From JAMBLL01 sp964387145 (lineage in GTDB: Bacteria > Actinomycetota > Acidimicrobiia > Spongiisociales > UBA5794), in assembly GCA_964387145.1 (NCBI GenBank), contig CAYLVM010000121.1, positions 1 to 7,277 of the forward strand: a stretch of 7,277 nt of DNA, given 5' to 3'. Both the position numbers and the translations under genes were made by a program. Positions 1 to 6,176 of this stretch are shown here, one piece after another. Positions within the stretch are counted from its first letter, which is position 1. The number at the start of each line of letters is the position of its first letter. The notes below the pieces were generated by a model. It was not told where the DNA came from and did not search any database. It saw only the letters and a program-made list of their open reading frames with translations.

Positions 1-80
1 CTCCGACCTTCACCAGTCCTCCCCGTCGAGCCAGGAAGGTGAGAACCTGAGTCGTACGCGTCTCCAGACTTCCGATTCTG

Positions 81-147
81 CCGTCCCCCCTTCAGGGGGG
101 ACAAGCGAGTCCTCGAGCGAGGGGGGACCGCGAGCCCGCGAGCCCGG
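81..147. repeat. GC-rich dispersed hairpin repeat, copy 1
   Basis: Bases 81-112 are identical over 32 bp, in the same orientation, to bases 7246-7277. The core is a perfect 8-bp stem, GTCCCCCC (83-90) and GGGGGGAC (95-102), closed by the tetraloop TTCA. The right arm GGGGGGAC occurs again at 121-128, so the left arm could pair with either copy. The block AGGGGGGAC followed by GCGAG appears twice with a 26-nt period (94-109 and 120-134), and GCGAGCCC is tandemly repeated at 130-145. Two exact copies in 7.3 kb point to a genome-wide dispersed repeat of the REP kind. The outer boundaries are guesses. Confidence 0.75.
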
Positions 148-235
148 TACGCCAGAGACCGATCGCGGTTGCTTCCACTTCGTGCACGCAGGCTCGCTCG
201 TCCTCCTGCTGCGCTATCCCCCTACATCGCTCCTC

Positions 236-280
236 CGTCGTTCTTCTGTCCTCCTTGAAAATGAGGACAGGAGAACGACG
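236..280 (-). terminator. 18-bp hairpin downstream of hisA, candidate terminator
   Basis: Arms 236-253 and 263-280 are complementary over 18 bp with a single mismatch (a G-T pair in one orientation) and a 9-nt loop that is AT-rich. Reading with hisA, the hairpin begins 36 nt after the stop codon, where a terminator is expected. There is no T-run on either strand after the stem, so this is not a textbook intrinsic terminator. It may work as a U-less hairpin, stabilise the 3' end, or be a mobile hairpin repeat. The structure is directly visible; the role is inferred. Confidence 0.5.
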
Positions 281-315
281 AGCCGCCTCGCGGATCCAGG
301 TCGAGGGACGACGCG

Positions 316-1032
316 CTACGTGACGCATACCGCCTCGATCGCTTCAGGAAGCGTGAAGCGTCCTTCGTACAGGGCACGGCCGACAATCGCCGAGGCGTAG
401 CCGCGATCTGCCAGGTCGAGGAGATCTTTGATAGATCCAACGCCTCCGCTTGCGATCAGTTCGAGGTCGGGCGCCATGATCGTCACCTGCGTGAGGAGGT
501 CCGTATTCGGGCCGTCCATCGCCCCGTCCCGCTCGATGCCGGTGACGAGTGCGACCGAGATGCCTGCCCTTACGACCCGTTGGACGACCACGCCGAGTGC
601 GACGCCACGGTCCTCCCACCCGGATCCACGGGCAAGACCCGATCGGACGTCGATCGCTGCGACAACACGGTCGGGCCCCACTGCATCGACGATCGCCTGG
701 AGTGCCTCGGATCCGCGCACGGCTGCCGATCCGACGACGACGCGCCGTGCGCCTGCGTCGATGGCAGATGCCGCCAGCGATGCATCCCTGATGCCGCCAC
801 CGACCTGGAATGGGATCCCTGCCTCTGCCATCGTCTTCCACAGGGCGGTGTCCGGGTCTCCCGTGCGTGCCCCTGCCAGGTCGACGACGTGGACGAGGGA
901 TGCACCTTCGTCGACCCACCTGGCAGCCATCGCAGCGGGGTCGGGGGCGTATGTGGTCACTGCGTCGTAGTCGCCGTGGAGAAGACGCACGACGGCTCCA
1001 TCGAGCACGTCGACTGCGGGAATGATCTGCAT
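316..1032 (-). CDS. hisA: HisA, ProFAR isomerase
   Basis: Phosphoribosylformimino-5-aminoimidazole carboxamide ribotide isomerase. It converts ProFAR to PRFAR, the substrate of HisH-HisF, by an Amadori rearrangement in the cytoplasm. The protein has 238 residues, normal for this (beta/alpha)8 barrel. The two expected catalytic aspartates are Asp8 (in PAVDV) and Asp128 (in AAIDV), with Thr164 nearby. The phosphate-binding loops are VGGGIR (77-82), SGGVG (195-199) and VGRAL (217-221). The ATG is preceded by AGGAGA with a spacer of 4 nt. In many actinobacteria this role is taken by the bifunctional HisA/TrpF enzyme PriA. Here the PriA-typical serine in SGGIRD is Gly, and its loop-5 arginine before GWE is Ser137, which favours a plain HisA. 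It is separated from and divergent to the other his genes. Confidence 0.96.
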   Translation of the reverse strand: MQIIPAVDVLDGAVVRLLHGDYDAVTTYAPDPAAMAARWVDEGASLVHVVDLAGARTGDPDTALWKTMAEAGIPFQVGGGIRDASLAASAIDAGARRVVVGSAAVRGSEALQAIVDAVGPDRVVAAIDVRSGLARGSGWEDRGVALGVVVQRVVRAGISVALVTGIERDGAMDGPNTDLLTQVTIMAPDLELIASGGVGSIKDLLDLADRGYASAIVGRALYEGRFTLPEAIEAVCVT

Positions 1033-1118
1033 GCGGTCTCCTGTTTGATACTCGAACGTATTAGCGTAATAGTGTGATAGTATGTTAATACAGTAGTACA
1101 GACCGGAGCACTATCCAC
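1033..1118. promoter_or_regulatory. Divergent hisA / his operon control region
   Basis: This 86-bp gap is conspicuously AT-rich between about 1042 and 1100, in an otherwise GC-rich window, and must carry the promoters for both directions. Two short inverted repeats are visible: TATTA-GCG-TAATA (1059-1071, centre 1065) and GTAT-GTTA-ATAC (1080-1091, centre 1085.5). Their centres are about 20.5 bp apart, close to two helical turns. ATAGT is directly repeated at 1069 and 1077. The GTTAA at the second centre recalls the middle of the E. coli TrpR operator (CTAGTTAACTAG), though the flanking half-sites do not match it. A TTGATA at 1045-1050 is a possible -35 box for the plus strand. No -10 is convincing. 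The adjacent TrpR-like protein is the obvious candidate ligand, by inference. Confidence 0.6.
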
Positions 1119-1439
1119 ATGCCTACCTCCCCCGACACCGACTGGGCAGACACCGCCGATGCGGCGTCTCTCCTTGACGCGTTCGTGACACTTCCCGACC
1201 GTGCATCGGCAGAACGGTTCCTCAGGGATCTCTGCACGAGGAGAGAGCTCGAGGAGATGACGTCGCGCTGGGCTGTGGTCCGCCACCTCACCGCAGGCAC
1301 CCCGTACCGGGCCATCCACGACGAGACGGGCGTCTCGACCGCCACGATCACGCGCATCAACGACTGGCTGCGCAACGGAACAGGTGGCTACGGGGAAGCT
1401 CTCACCCGCCTCGACATCGACCAGGAGTCACGACCATGA
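1119..1439 (+). CDS. TrpR-superfamily regulator, YerC/YecD type
   Basis: A 106-residue, probably cytoplasmic, DNA-binding protein of the Trp repressor superfamily. It resembles the YerC/YecD branch: FLRDLCTRRELEEM (34-47) followed by a helix-turn-helix at about 60-82, with recognition helix STATITRIN (73-81) and a closing GTGGYGEAL (87-95). YerC-type proteins in Firmicutes have been proposed from comparative genomics as histidine regulators (HisR). True TrpR binds tryptophan, but the ligand cannot be read from this sequence. As first gene of the his operon, with its stop overlapping the hisG start (ATGA), it is well placed to control its own operon and hisA through the palindromes upstream. 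The start is the ATG with GGAG 10 nt upstream, a slightly long spacer. Family assignment is strong; a histidine-responsive role is inference. Confidence 0.88.
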   Translation: MPTSPDTDWADTADAASLLDAFVTLPDRASAERFLRDLCTRRELEEMTSRWAVVRHLTAGTPYRAIHDETGVSTATITRINDWLRNGTGGYGEALTRLDIDQESRP

Positions 1440-2278
1440 CCGACATAACTCGCATAGCCATCCCCAACAAGGGGCGACTGTCCGACCCATCCGTAGACCT
1501 TCTCCGCAAAGCAGGCCTCGTCTTCGAGACGTCCTCACGAGCGCTGTCGGTACCCGCCCGCAACATGCCCGTCGAGGTCCTCTTCGTGCGGGCAGACGAC
1601 ATCCCGGAACTCGTCCACGACAACGTCGCCCAGTTCGGGATCACCGGCCTCGACCTCGTTGCAGAGGCAGGTGTCGAGACAGAAGTCGTGCTGGAACTCG
1701 GTTTCGGTCGCTGTCGGCTCACGGCCGCCGTCGAGGAGTCGTCCCTCATCACCTCGATCGAGGACTTCGAGGGCCTCCGGGTCGCGACGTCGCACCCGGT
1801 GACGGTCTGTGACTTCTTCACCGGCAAGGGAATCGAGGTCACGACGGTCGCCCTGAAGGGTTCGGTCGAGGTCGCCCCCAAACTCGACATCGCAGACGCG
1901 ATCGTCGACCTCGTCTCGAGCGGGAGCACGATGATGATCAACGGGCTTCGTCCCGTGGCCACCGTCCTCGAGTCACAGGCAGCACTCATCTCACGCCCGG
2001 ACGCGGATCCGTCACCGCTCACGACGATGGTGAGGGCCGTTGTGGCAGCCAAGCGAAAGCGGTACGTCATGATGAACGCACCGAAAGACTCGATCGGCGC
2101 CATCGAGCGGATCATCCCGGGTGCAGAAGCCCCAACCATCGTCCCCCTCACCCACGACGCCATGTACTCGGTGGCTTCGGTCGTCGATGCCGACGACATG
2201 TGGAAGGTGCTCCCCCAGCTCGAGGAGGCCGGCGCTTCGGCCATCCTCGTCCTCCCGATCGAGCAGATGATCCCGTGA
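1436..2278 (+). CDS. hisG: HisG, ATP phosphoribosyltransferase (long form)
   Basis: Catalyses the committed first step, ATP plus PRPP to N1-(5-phosphoribosyl)-ATP. At 280 residues this is the long form, with a catalytic periplasmic-binding-protein-like pair of domains (about 1-205) and a C-terminal ACT-like regulatory domain (about 206-280). That domain normally mediates feedback inhibition by histidine in a hexamer, so no HisZ partner is expected and none is present. The PRPP loop is DAIVDLVSSGSTM (154-166), and the N-terminal IPNKGRL (9-15) is typical. AGGAG lies 8 nt before the ATG. The gene overlaps the stop of the TrpR-like regulator upstream and the start of hisD downstream, implying translational coupling. 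Confidence 0.96.
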   Translation: MTDITRIAIPNKGRLSDPSVDLLRKAGLVFETSSRALSVPARNMPVEVLFVRADDIPELVHDNVAQFGITGLDLVAEAGVETEVVLELGFGRCRLTAAVEESSLITSIEDFEGLRVATSHPVTVCDFFTGKGIEVTTVALKGSVEVAPKLDIADAIVDLVSSGSTMMINGLRPVATVLESQAALISRPDADPSPLTTMVRAVVAAKRKRYVMMNAPKDSIGAIERIIPGAEAPTIVPLTHDAMYSVASVVDADDMWKVLPQLEEAGASAILVLPIEQMIP

Positions 2279-3594
2279 CCGTCTCGATAGACATCATCGA
2301 TCTAGCACAGATCAGTAGCGACGATCGGGACCGGCTGCTCACACGTTCGGCTGTACCCGACGAGTCCGTTCGGATCCAGGCAGCAGCGATCGTGAAACAG
2401 GTCCGTGACGGCGGTGACGCTGCACTCAGGTTGCTCAACGAGCGGTACGGCGGTGGGAGCCCCTCCGGTGCACTTGCCGTGAGCGAAGCCGAGATTGCAG
2501 ACGCCTACGCGCAGGCCTCGCCCGAGCTCATCGCTGCGCTCGAAGCGGCCGCTGGGGCCGTGCGCTCCGTCCACACGCAGCAACTCCCGAAGGACCAGCT
2601 CATCGAACCGACACCGGGCGTCGTCGTCTCGCGCCGTTGGACGCCGATGCGCCGCGTCGGTGTGTACGTCCCCGGCGGCGGTGCAACGTACCCCTCATCA
2701 CTCCTGATGGGGGCGATCCCCGCCCAGGTGGCTGGTGTTTCCGAGATCGTCGTCGTGTGCCCGGCTTCATCGTCGGGGACCGTCGACTCTGCTGTGCTCG
2801 CCGCTTGCCACATGCTCGGGATCACCGAGGTGTACGCAACCGGAGGTGCCCAGGCGATCGGTGCGTTGACCTACGGCACCGAGACCATCCGTCGGGTCGA
2901 CAAGATCGTGGGCCCCGGAGGCATGTGGGTCACGGCAGCGAAACTCGCCGTCTATGGCACCGTCGGTATCGACCTGCCTGCGGGCCCGAGCGAGGCCGCT
3001 GTGATCGTCGATGTAACGAGCGACCCTGCCATCGCCGCAGCAGATCTCCTGTGCCAGGCCGAACACGGTCCCGACTCCATCGTGATGCTCGTGACGGACG
3101 ATCCGGGCACGGCCCGCGCTGTCCTGACCGAGGTGGACGTCCAGCTCGCTCGCCTGGATCGCCAGGACATCGTGCGCAGCGCACTCGAGGATCACGGGAT
3201 GGTCGTGATCGCCCCCGACCGGGCCGAGGCGCTCGCCTTCACGAACGAGTGGGCGCCCGAGCACGTGTCGATCCTCACCGAGTCCGCTCGCACAGACGCC
3301 GAAGAGGTGACGGCTGCAGGCTCGGTGTTCGTTGGACGGTGGACCCCCGAGTCCGCAGGCGACTACGCCACGGGCGCCAACCACGTCCTCCCGACGGGTG
3401 GGCTCGCCGGCGCATACGGCCCACTGTCCACAGAGGACTTCGGATCGTGGCGTCAGGTCCAGGAACTGACCAGGGAGGGCCTCGAGCGGCTCGCCCCGAC
3501 GATCAAGACACTGGCGGATAGCGAGGGCCTCGGCGCCCACGCCGCGTGTGTCGATGTCAGGCTCACAACGACTCTCAAAGAGGTAACCCCATGA
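2275..3594 (+). CDS. hisD: HisD, histidinol dehydrogenase
   Basis: Catalyses the last two steps, NAD-dependent oxidation of histidinol to histidine via histidinal, as a zinc enzyme. I place the start at the GTG overlapping the hisG stop (GTGA), giving 439 residues. An in-frame ATG at 2200 would add 25 non-homologous residues inside hisG. The ribosome site is weak, consistent with coupling to hisG. By alignment to E. coli HisD the zinc ligands are Gln261, His264, Asp363 and His422, and the catalytic pair Glu329-His330 lies in APEH. NAD-contacting Tyr131 (VYVPGG) and Gln193 (GGAQAIG) are present. The third, the Asn of GPGN, is Gly216 in GPGGMW, which is unusual. The stop overlaps hisB; hisC, often next to hisD in actinobacteria, is absent. 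Confidence 0.96.
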   Translation: MTVSIDIIDLAQISSDDRDRLLTRSAVPDESVRIQAAAIVKQVRDGGDAALRLLNERYGGGSPSGALAVSEAEIADAYAQASPELIAALEAAAGAVRSVHTQQLPKDQLIEPTPGVVVSRRWTPMRRVGVYVPGGGATYPSSLLMGAIPAQVAGVSEIVVVCPASSSGTVDSAVLAACHMLGITEVYATGGAQAIGALTYGTETIRRVDKIVGPGGMWVTAAKLAVYGTVGIDLPAGPSEAAVIVDVTSDPAIAAADLLCQAEHGPDSIVMLVTDDPGTARAVLTEVDVQLARLDRQDIVRSALEDHGMVVIAPDRAEALAFTNEWAPEHVSILTESARTDAEEVTAAGSVFVGRWTPESAGDYATGANHVLPTGGLAGAYGPLSTEDFGSWRQVQELTREGLERLAPTIKTLADSEGLGAHAACVDVRLTTTLKEVTP

Positions 3595-4175
3595 CCCGCA
3601 CAGCAACGATCACGAGAACCACGAGCGAGACCGACATCCGCGTCGTGCTCGACCTCGACGGGACAGGCAGGACGAAGATCACGACCGGCGTCGGGATGTA
3701 CGACCACCTCCTCACGTCGTTCGGCATGCATGGCCTGTTCGACCTCGAGATCACGACGAAGGGTGACCTGCACATCGATGAGCACCACACGGTCGAAGAC
3801 ACGGCAATCGCCCTCGGGCAAGCCTTCGATGAGGCACTCGGGGATCGCTCTGGTATCACCCGTTTCGCCGACACACGCCTGCCGATGGACGAGGCGGTCG
3901 CGATAGCAGCCGTCGATCTCGGTGGACGCGCCTACACGGTGCTCGACCTGGGGTTCATTGCCCCATCCATCGGAGCGCTCGGCACCCAGATGATCCCGCA
4001 CGCCCTCGAGGCGTTCGCTGCCAGTGCACGCATGACGCTGCACCTCGCAGCTACGGGCCGCAACGACCACCACATTGCGGAGGCCTCGTTCAAGGCGCTT
4101 GCCCGCTCGATGCGCGTTGCGTGTGAGCTCGATCCCCGCCGTGTCGGGATCCCGTCCACCAAGGGCGTCCTGTGA
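3591..4175 (+). CDS. hisB: HisB, imidazoleglycerol-phosphate dehydratase
   Basis: Dehydrates imidazoleglycerol phosphate to imidazoleacetol phosphate, using manganese. The chosen ATG gives 194 residues, the usual monofunctional length, with GAGG 7 nt upstream. An ATG at 3546 would extend it by 15 residues into hisD and lacks support. Metal-ligand and family motifs are visible: DHLL (38-41), MHG (46-48), HHTVED (65-70), HALE (137-140), the NDHHIAE block (158-164) and the C-terminal PSTKG (188-192). There is no N-terminal HAD phosphatase domain, unlike E. coli HisB, so histidinol-phosphate phosphatase must come from another protein, presumably the hisN product at the operon's end. It overlaps hisD (ATGA) and hisH (GTGA). 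Confidence 0.96.
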   Translation: MTRTATITRTTSETDIRVVLDLDGTGRTKITTGVGMYDHLLTSFGMHGLFDLEITTKGDLHIDEHHTVEDTAIALGQAFDEALGDRSGITRFADTRLPMDEAVAIAAVDLGGRAYTVLDLGFIAPSIGALGTQMIPHALEAFAASARMTLHLAATGRNDHHIAEASFKALARSMRVACELDPRRVGIPSTKGVL

Positions 4176-4783
4176 GCAACATCGCGATCATCGACCACGG
4201 CGCGGGGAACCTCGTGTCCGTCGTCAACGCCCTGACGTCGCTCGGGGAACAGCCACGCGTCGTCACCGAGCCGCAAGAGCTCGACACCGCCGATGGGATC
4301 ATCCTTCCCGGTGTCGGAGCGACGGCACCCGCCATGAGGCGCCTCGCCGCCAACGGCATGGACGAGGCGCTCGTTGCGTGGAAGGGACCGCTCCTCGGGA
4401 TCTGCGTCGGCCTGCAACTCTTCTTCGACAAGTCCCAGGAGGATGGGGAGTCGTGCCTCGGCGTCGTCAAGGGCACGGTCGAAGAGATCAACGGGCGGCC
4501 GCTCCCCCACATGGGGTGGAACGACGTCGATCACACCGACGACCCGATCTTTGCGGGCATCCCTTCGGGTGAGCCGTTCTACTTCGTGCACTCCTACGCC
4601 CCGGTGCCCCAGGACTCGTCGCAGATAATCGCGACGACCGACCATGGTGGCCGGTTCGTCTCGGCGGTCCGCTCCGGTCAACGTGTCGGTGTCCAATTCC
4701 ACCCTGAACGCTCCGGTGTTGCGGGCCTGCGGCTCCTTGCCAACTTCACGGCAAGTGTGAAGGAGGCGCGTCGTGTTGCGTAA
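4172..4783 (+). CDS. hisH: HisH, glutaminase subunit of IGP synthase
   Basis: Class I (triad) glutamine amidotransferase subunit that releases ammonia from glutamine and channels it through the HisF barrel for imidazoleglycerol-phosphate and AICAR formation. It has 203 residues, normal for HisH. The triad is Cys78 (LLGICVGLQ), His177 and Glu179 (VQFHPE). The oxyanion-strand motif is PGVGA (46-50), followed by Thr where many family members have Phe. PHMGWN (112-117) and YFVHSYA (137-143) are typical HisH signatures. The GTG start overlaps the hisB stop, with AAGGG 6 nt upstream. The 3' end overlaps hisF by 11 bases, keeping the two subunits coupled. Confidence 0.95.
   Translation: MSNIAIIDHGAGNLVSVVNALTSLGEQPRVVTEPQELDTADGIILPGVGATAPAMRRLAANGMDEALVAWKGPLLGICVGLQLFFDKSQEDGESCLGVVKGTVEEINGRPLPHMGWNDVDHTDDPIFAGIPSGEPFYFVHSYAPVPQDSSQIIATTDHGGRFVSAVRSGQRVGVQFHPERSGVAGLRLLANFTASVKEARRVA
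4760..4766 (+). promoter_or_regulatory. Strong ribosome binding site deciding the hisF start
   Basis: AAGGAGG lies within the end of hisH, 6 nt before the GTG at 4773. A TTG follows at 4776. The spacing favours the GTG, and the resulting Arg5 and Asp11 match standard HisF numbering. Confidence 0.8.
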
Positions 4784-5552
4784 ACGGATCATCCCGTGCC
4801 TCGACGTGGCCGACGGTCGCGTCGTCAAGGGCGTCCAGTTCGTCGACATCACCGACGCCGGTGACCCGGTCGAGCTTGCAGCACGGTATGCAGCAGAGGG
4901 CGCGGACGAGATCTGCTTCCTCGACATCACTGCGTCGCATGAGGGGCGGGCAACGCTCCTCGACGTCGTCAACCGAACAGCAGCGACCGTCAACGTCCCC
5001 CTTACCGTCGGTGGCGGTGTCGGCTCCGTGGAGGACATGCGCGCCGTGCTGCGTGCAGGCGCAGACAAGGTCGCCGTCAACTCGGCGGCGGTCGCCAGGC
5101 CCGAGCTCCTTGCGCAGTGTGCAGAGGCGTTCGGGCGCCAGTGTGTCGTGCTCGCCATCGACGCGAAAGCCGATGACGAAGGGTCATGGCGTGTCTGGAC
5201 ACACGGTGGGAGGCGGCTCACCGATCTCGATGCCATCGAGTGGGCCCGTCGCGGCGCCGAACTCGGTGCAGGCGAGATCCTCCTCACATCGATGGATAGG
5301 GACGGGACCAAAGCCGGGTACGACGTCGCGCTGCTCAGCGCTGTGCACGACGCCGTCGAGGTTCCCGTCATCGCGTCGGGTGGTGCGGGCGATACGAACG
5401 ACATGGTCGGAGCGTTGGTCGAGGGCCAGGCAGACGCGGTGCTTGCTGCGTCGATCTTCCACCACGGCACCTACACCGTTGGCGAGGTCAAGGAACAATT
5501 GGCGACCGCAGGCGTCGCTGTACGCAAGGAATCGGGGATCTCATGGCCGTAG
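4773..5552 (+). CDS. hisF: HisF, cyclase subunit of IGP synthase
   Basis: Cyclase subunit that takes ammonia from HisH and converts PRFAR to imidazoleglycerol phosphate and AICAR, the latter feeding back to purine synthesis. It is a 259-residue (beta/alpha)8 barrel paralogous to HisA. Catalytic Asp11 (IIPCLDV) and Asp130 (VLAIDAK) are present. Phosphate loops are VGGGV (79-83) and SGGAG (202-206), and ASIFHHG is at 226-232. The ammonia-tunnel gate residues known from Thermotoga HisF have clear counterparts: Arg5, Glu46, Lys99 and Glu168. The gene overlaps hisH by 11 bases and hisIE by 10. Confidence 0.97.
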   Translation: MLRKRIIPCLDVADGRVVKGVQFVDITDAGDPVELAARYAAEGADEICFLDITASHEGRATLLDVVNRTAATVNVPLTVGGGVGSVEDMRAVLRAGADKVAVNSAAVARPELLAQCAEAFGRQCVVLAIDAKADDEGSWRVWTHGGRRLTDLDAIEWARRGAELGAGEILLTSMDRDGTKAGYDVALLSAVHDAVEVPVIASGGAGDTNDMVGALVEGQADAVLAASIFHHGTYTVGEVKEQLATAGVAVRKESGISWP

Positions 5553-6157
5553 AGCCACAGGACGTCCAGTGGGATGATCAGGGCCTCGTTCCTGCCATCG
5601 TCCAGGACGCAACAACACGCATGGTGCTCATGCTCGGGTACATGAACGAGGAGTCCCTTCGCTTGACGATCGACACGGGCGACGTGCACTTCTGGAGTCG
5701 GAGCCGCAACGAGATCTGGCGGAAAGGCGCAACGAGTGGGAACACACTCGCCCTCGATGCGATCACGCTTGACTGTGACAGCGATGCGATCCTCGTCGAG
5801 GCTGTTCCTGCTGGTCCAACGTGCCACACGGGTGAAACATCGTGCTTCGATGGGGTTGCGGAGCCGGCCGGCATCGCCGCGCTCTGGGCGACGATCAGCG
5901 ACCGGGCGTCGAACCCCATCGAGGGGTCCTATACGGCCGAGCTGATCGCCGGTGGTACCGACGCCACCTCGCGCAAGGTCGTCGAGGAGTCTGGCGAGGT
6001 CCTCATTGCGGCCAAGAACCACCAGTTCGGTGGAGATCCCCAGCGGGTGATCGAGGAGTCTGCGGATCTCGTCTACCACCTCCTGGTCCTCCTCGCCGAG
6101 CAGGGCCTCGACCTGAGCGACGTCGAGCAGGAGCTCGACCTGCGGCGCCGCCCGTAG
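5543..6157 (+). CDS. hisIE: HisIE, fused PRA-CH and PRA-PH
   Basis: Bifunctional enzyme of 204 residues for steps two and three of the pathway. The C-terminal HisE part (about 110-204) is an all-alpha, MazG-like pyrophosphohydrolase converting phosphoribosyl-ATP to phosphoribosyl-AMP. It shows KVVEESGEVLIAAKN (145-159) and EESADLVYHLLVLL (171-184), with the metal-binding acidic residues. The N-terminal HisI part (about 1-105) is the cyclohydrolase that opens the ring to ProFAR. It shows FWSRSRNEIWRKG (50-62), the DCDSD metal motif (77-81) and the zinc cysteines Cys78, Cys94 and Cys101 in the GPTCHTG...SCF segment. The fusion order is the usual HisI-HisE. Many well-studied actinobacteria keep these as separate genes. 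GGGGA precedes the ATG, which overlaps the hisF stop. Confidence 0.95.
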   Translation: MAVEPQDVQWDDQGLVPAIVQDATTRMVLMLGYMNEESLRLTIDTGDVHFWSRSRNEIWRKGATSGNTLALDAITLDCDSDAILVEAVPAGPTCHTGETSCFDGVAEPAGIAALWATISDRASNPIEGSYTAELIAGGTDATSRKVVEESGEVLIAAKNHQFGGDPQRVIEESADLVYHLLVLLAEQGLDLSDVEQELDLRRRP

Positions 6158-6176
6158 GTCCGGTTACGATCACCCG

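Larger units (their letters stand above)
1..315. other. Non-coding stretch downstream of hisA
   Basis: No convincing gene is seen in these 315 bases. One plus-strand frame is open from base 2 to a stop at 398-400, but it has no good start or ribosome site, runs through the repeat at 81-147, and overlaps the hisA 3' end antisense. The minus-strand frames crossing the region are low-complexity and Arg/Ser-rich. What can be seen is structural: a GC-rich hairpin repeat at 81-147, an 8-bp palindrome CGTGCACG at 181-188, and an 18-bp hairpin at 236-280. Bases 1-80 could contain the edge of a neighbouring gene, but none can be recognised. Confidence 0.6.

Noticed and set aside
1..91. Minus-strand frame reaching the left edge, with GGGGAGGA (17-24) close to a GTG at 11-13
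   Set aside because: Only about four codons lie inside the window after that GTG and the spacing is short, so a gene start cannot be supported.
2..400. Long open frame on the plus strand from the window edge to a stop at 398-400
   Set aside because: It has no credible start or ribosome site, its composition is low-complexity Ser/Arg/Pro, it runs through a dispersed repeat and a hairpin, and it overlaps hisA antisense.
1045..1083. Exact sigma-70 type promoter boxes for the plus strand
   Set aside because: TTGATA at 1045-1050 is a fair -35, but hexamers at 16-18 bp spacing match the -10 consensus poorly. TAGTAT at 1078-1083 has no -35 at proper spacing. The region is annotated without fixed boxes.
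2200..2274. Upstream ATG extending hisD by 25 codons
   Set aside because: The extension lies wholly inside hisG in another frame and reads as Pro/Arg-rich filler. The GTG at 2275 gives the normal HisD length and the operon's usual overlap.
3546..3590. Upstream ATG extending hisB by 15 codons
   Set aside because: The ATG at 3591 has a good ribosome site and overlaps the hisD stop as ATGA, and the protein then has the family's usual length.
3932..5470. 512-codon open frame on the minus strand across hisB, hisH and hisF
   Set aside because: It lies opposite three well-supported genes. Long antisense frames are expected in GC-rich coding DNA, and the translation shows no family motif.
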